Shown: piece by piece, positions 60,687 through 64,000 of the stretch
How positions within the stretch are numbered: the first letter of the stretch is position 1
Layout: every line of letters begins with the position of its first letter
Notes under the pieces: generated by a model
What the model saw: the letters and a program-made list of their open reading frames with translations, nothing else
The model's database searches: none
What the model was told of the DNA's origin: nothing
DNA from: Pisolithus tinctorius
Taxonomy: Eukaryota; Basidiomycota; Agaricomycetes; Boletales; Pisolithaceae
Direction: 5' to 3'
Length of the DNA stretch: 64,000 bases
Assembly: GCA_024663395.1 (NCBI GenBank)
Contig: JANFAH010000011.1
Span: forward strand, 1,178,001-1,242,000
Made by a program: the position numbers and the translations under genes

Positions 60687-62760
60687 TATGTCTGCCGAAC
60701 AGTCCCGCCAAGTTCGTTTCCGTTGTCAAGGTGAGGTTGTCTTCATTGTTGGATCCAGCGACCTAAGCCATCCACAGCTAATGTAAGACCAATCGAGCCA
60801 AGGCAATCTAGCTCCCATGTGAAGCAGTCCAAAAATCTGGAGGAGAGGCTAGTATGACTGTGTGAGCTGCGAGAGCCAACCCTGCCACCAATTGTCTCAA
60901 GTGGAAGGGCAGATATGGCAGGGTCGAACATATCGATATCACGGCCAGTGAGTGAACATGATTTCTCTCCAAGCTCAACAACAAAGTTCTTTCGCTATAG
61001 ATTCATCCGAAAGTTTGCTGGCTCAGTTCCTGCAGGAAAGGGAGCCAACCGCTCTGGCAGAGGGCGGAATCGCAGCTGGTGAGTTGGCATGATTGCCCTT
61101 CAAGCTAATGAACAAACTAATTTTCTAGTAATGGATCCGCACGAAAACTTGATGAATTGGTTCCTGAATGAATGGGAACCAACTGCTCCCCCAGCGGATG
61201 GTATGAACGTGGATCTACTCAAGCAATTGCTGAATGCATGGGAACCATCAGCACCGCCAGTCACAGATGAGAAATTGAACAGGATGGATGGGTCTTCAAC
61301 ACCTGCACAAGACATGACTATGCAGGTTGATTTTCTGGCAGACTTGCAGAATGTGCGGGAACCATCTCCTCTGCCCATCACCCATGAATCATCAAATCTG
61401 AGGGACCCATCTCCTTGACCCAATTGTCTGACTAACCTGCTTGCTCAATTGCAGGATATGAGGGAACCAACACCTCCCCCGCTCGTTTCAAATGTACCTG
61501 TTGAATCTTTTGACTTGACAGCGGATGAGGACAATGGCGGAAACCATTTGACTTTTGGCATGCCTGAATGATCAGAGATGAGGGATCTTTTCGAAGAAAT
61601 ATGCAATGGTGAGCATTTATTTGGTTCCATTCATGTGATCGGTGATATCCATCGATTATGTAGGTGAACTTCCATCCGAACAGCACTCTCTTCAAATGGA
61701 ACAATGGGGATTGGCACCTGTTCCACATTGCGATCAGGGTATGGGCATGAGCTTAATCTGATACACCATTGATGTTGATAATTGTAGTCCTGTGCGCCTT
61801 ACATGCCGCAGTATCTCGCTACCGCGGAAACACCGCTCCCAGCGACATGCCATTCGATCCCACCCTCGATAGGCACCTTGTGTGTGCTGCGAATGCCATT
61901 GCAAGAGAATTGGGCACAGCTGCAAGGGACCAGTATGGTGCAGCATCTCAGGGCCTTCGACTCGTCAATATGCTCGATTTGATGGAAGTCGTTCATTATC
62001 CGCATTCTGCCTTTGAAAATTGTCCTGGAGCCATTCATTGCCAGCCAATCACACCCATCTCGCCAGTCTGTGGTAGAGATGGGTATTGTCTACTTGGCGT
62101 GCCGGATTGAGGTGGCCTCTGTACATCTGAAGCAGACTGCCGATATCGCAGGATGGCCTGGCACATTGGTTTGCAAACCTAGTGATGGACTTGGTAGGTT
62201 TTACATCAATTTTTCACAATGTGGGACTGATACATAATTCCTTCAGAATCAGCTTAATAGCTTGATTCTGGTGACGGTGTCACATGCCAGCTATACTCCT
62301 CCCCTCCCAGCATGCTACCATGCATACCTCAGACACCAAGATGATGAGGTTAGCTTCTGCAAGCAAATGCAGCTAATTCCCCTTAGCGCATTTTGCATAA
62401 TCGACAATATCAGTGCCATCGTCCTGCATTGGACCCTGCACACAGCTGATCCCAATTCTGGCTTTGCATTCCCTTGGTGGCTATATTGTTCTGAGGAATA
62501 CGCAGTGGATTCCCAAAGATTGCAAGGCAAAGGATTGTTTTCCGTGGCTTGGGTTTTTTTTAAGGTATGCCGCTTATTCTCGTCACTGCAAATTGTTGAT
62601 GATGGCCCAGGGCTTATGGCCATTGCCTGAGGCGCCAATCGCAGACCGTCTCGAATGGCCATATTGAGGAGCAGGTAAACTACTGCATCGAAAATATTCG
62701 GAAATATGCCGATGTTGTCCGCGGTCGGGGTCGACAAATCGACCATTTCTACACTAGGTG
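60687..62760 (+). CDS. KDZ-linked accessory gene 2 with WEP/REP repeats, unknown function
   Basis: Probable start MSAEQSRQVRF at about 60690. After introns, an exon from 61007 encodes five imperfect repeats ending in a (W/R)EPxxxP motif: FLQEREPTALA, FLNEWEPTAPP, LLNAWEPSAPP, LQNVREPSPLP and LQDMREPTPPP. TGA occurs in frame at about 61417 and 61569. Downstream pieces include SCAPYMPQYL and VYLACRIEVASVHLKQTADI, followed by short ORFs to about 62760 with no clear end. The family is not recognised. Its position between KDZ transposase and the TET/JBP gene suggests it belongs to the same element, but this is an inference. Confidence 0.4.
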
Positions 62761-63120
62761 GTGGGCATTGCGTGGGTTGTTGGGCATGCCTGCTTCAATA
62801 GTTTACGTGTTTTTGACTGTGGAGTTGGTTGTATAGACATTGCTGTAAATGTTGATCATTTATGAGATGCCACCCATTCGCATGATGTCTGAACCCCCGC
62901 CCATCTGCATGATGTCTCACAATCCACCCATCTGCATGATGGCCTGAGTAGTTTTACTTTTGTTGCAGTTTTTGATGCAAACCCTTTAGCTCTGAGTACC
63001 CGCCCAATCTATGATGTATAAGCACCTGCCCATTTGCAAAATCTTGGCAACACCGCCCTGTCCAAAGTTTGAGAGCCAGCATATCCTAATAAAATACGAG
63101 ATCCGCATCGCCTACTAAAT
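62761..63120. repeat. Short tandem-like CCCATCTGCATGATG motif stretch
   Basis: Between 62873 and 63030, units of the type CCGCCCATCTGCATGATGTC recur three to five times with spacing near 30-45 bp. They lie between accessory gene 2 and the TET/JBP gene, both of which end nearby (convergent 3' ends). No gene is seen here. Confidence 0.6.
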
Positions 63121-64000
63121 CTTACATTAAATTTTGCAGCTTCAAATCAACAGTTCTCCAGTTGCAACTGGTCTAGGTAGTAGGTCATCCATCCGTGGTG
63201 ATTGACACATGGGAATGTGCACCGACTGATGTACATTGGCACGCATGTAGTATGCCAGGACATGCTCTGTCACCATCTACAGCTCCCACCCCATGCTCCA
63301 ATGCTGAACCTGAAAATGCAATGATGGTCCCTGGGTTGTAGTGCAGCCGCAGATTCAGCGTTGGAATGACAAAGTCCAAAGGCAGGTAGTCGCCCATGGT
63401 TACCAGCAGGTCATACCATGGATCCCGTCCATTGATATCCCTGTGGTAACAAGTTGCCCGATTCACCATCACAGGACATGCTGCTATACATGGAGCTCCA
63501 TATTGGCAGTATGGAGCTCATATCCGAATCTGCCCACTGTTCCGCCTGTTTGCCAAGGCAGATCAACGCTTCCCTGCCATCTGCATACATTCGCAGGTGG
63601 ATGACATGCAGGATCGCAGATAACAGGGCATTGGTGTCGGACATTTGGTCGACCCATTCCCTTGTAGAAGTGTTTTCCGTCCTGGATTTGAGCAGCCGTG
63701 AGGCTTCCGGGAAGCCATTTTGGGGCTTCAAGACGGATGAGCGCTTTATTTACAAGGTGAGCAATGATCACCCACCCCATGACCCTGTTGAAACCATGCA
63801 GGGTGACAGGTTGATGGCGCCTTTCAACTCAGCATCATCGCAGAAATATGACTTGTCCGTCTGCCATGCCTGTGGGGAAGCCTTTATGCTCTCCCACAGT
63901 GGTTCCCTCAGAAGATGAAGGTGGTTCCATATGTCGGCCTGCCATTCCATTAAGTCAGTAGAATATGAGATTCTGCATTTCCTTACCCTTCTTTTTGGGC
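63120..64000 (-). pseudogene. TET/JBP-family 2-oxoglutarate/Fe(II) dioxygenase, 3' part, frame-shifted
   Basis: This gene reads leftward and starts beyond the right edge. One exon at 63950-63768 (EWQADIWNHLHLLREPLW) is followed by a 45-nt intron. Then come SDTNALLSAILHVIHLRMYA, WSSMYSSM, and the catalytic core VMVNRATCYHRDINGRDPWY (Fe-binding HxD = HRD). LHYNPGTIIAFSG, LEHGVG (distal His) and GDRAC follow, then YYMRANVHQSV. This order is that of fungal TET/JBP enzymes, which oxidise 5-methylcytosine in DNA. Two one-base shifts are needed, at 63472-63482 and 63256-63266. Fungal TET/JBP genes are known to travel with KDZ transposons, and a KDZ transposase lies 6 kb away. The family call is strong; the gene may be dead unless the shifts are assembly errors. 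Confidence 0.83.

Overview
The window looks like a repeat-rich, probably heterochromatic segment of a basidiomycete (mushroom-forming, Agaricomycete-type) nuclear genome. Evidence: introns of 45-60 nt with GT...AG ends; a KDZ transposase with a CxC2-type cysteine cluster; a TET/JBP-type dioxygenase; CACTA Tnp2, PIF/Harbinger, Helitron and chromodomain Ty3/gypsy elements; and gene families expanded in these fungi (HGDLKG protein kinases, TKxD GTPases, WD40 proteins with a C-terminal membrane segment). I saw no bacterial-type operon, ribosomal RNA or CRISPR.

Layout. 1-6.0 kb: unassigned ORFs, then a CACTA Tnp2 transposase with two nonsense codons (2178-5983). 6.0-11.0 kb: unassigned ORFs and a decayed GTPase gene (-). 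11.0-14.35 kb: a complete PIF/Harbinger element (TIRs, TTA target duplication, transposase plus Myb/SANT-like gene). 14.65-27.5 kb: an F-box/nucleotidyltransferase-like gene and a second minus-strand gene of unknown function. The second gene is split by a 9.56-kb Ty3/gypsy element (TSD CGCAA), itself split in gag by an internally deleted gypsy element (TSD CTGGG). 27.7-34.5 kb: a Helitron Rep/helicase, interrupted by a 1000-bp insertion (TSD CCTCT). 34.9-38.9 kb: a degenerate protein kinase and a better preserved GTPase. 40.6-42.4 kb: a WD40 gene with no internal stop. 42.5-44.0 kb: a second, truncated Tnp2. 44.0-48.1 kb: a minisatellite with a 303-bp higher-order period, interrupted by a 1.8-kb solo-LTR-like element. 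48.5-50.3 kb: a Zn2Cys6 protein gene with four TGA interruptions. 50.4-53.1 kb: another degenerate repeat field, split by a second copy of the 1.8-kb LTR. 53.4-64 kb: a KDZ transposon neighbourhood: KDZ transposase (-), two accessory genes (+) and the 3' part of a TET/JBP gene (-) running off the right edge.

Two signals stand out. First, decay is almost purely CpG-directed. The two 450-bp gypsy LTRs differ only at CpG/TpG/CpA positions, and more than two dozen in-frame interruptions across unrelated elements are nearly all TGA, many where family members have arginine (CGA to TGA). This points to cytosine methylation and deamination, or an RIP-like process, acting on transposons here. Second, the window holds a KDZ transposon next to a TET/JBP 5-methylcytosine dioxygenase gene, so a possible methylation antagonist sits in a landscape shaped by CpG mutation. 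A further candidate novelty is the 159-codon ORF kept free of indels in two diverged copies of the 1.8-kb LTR.
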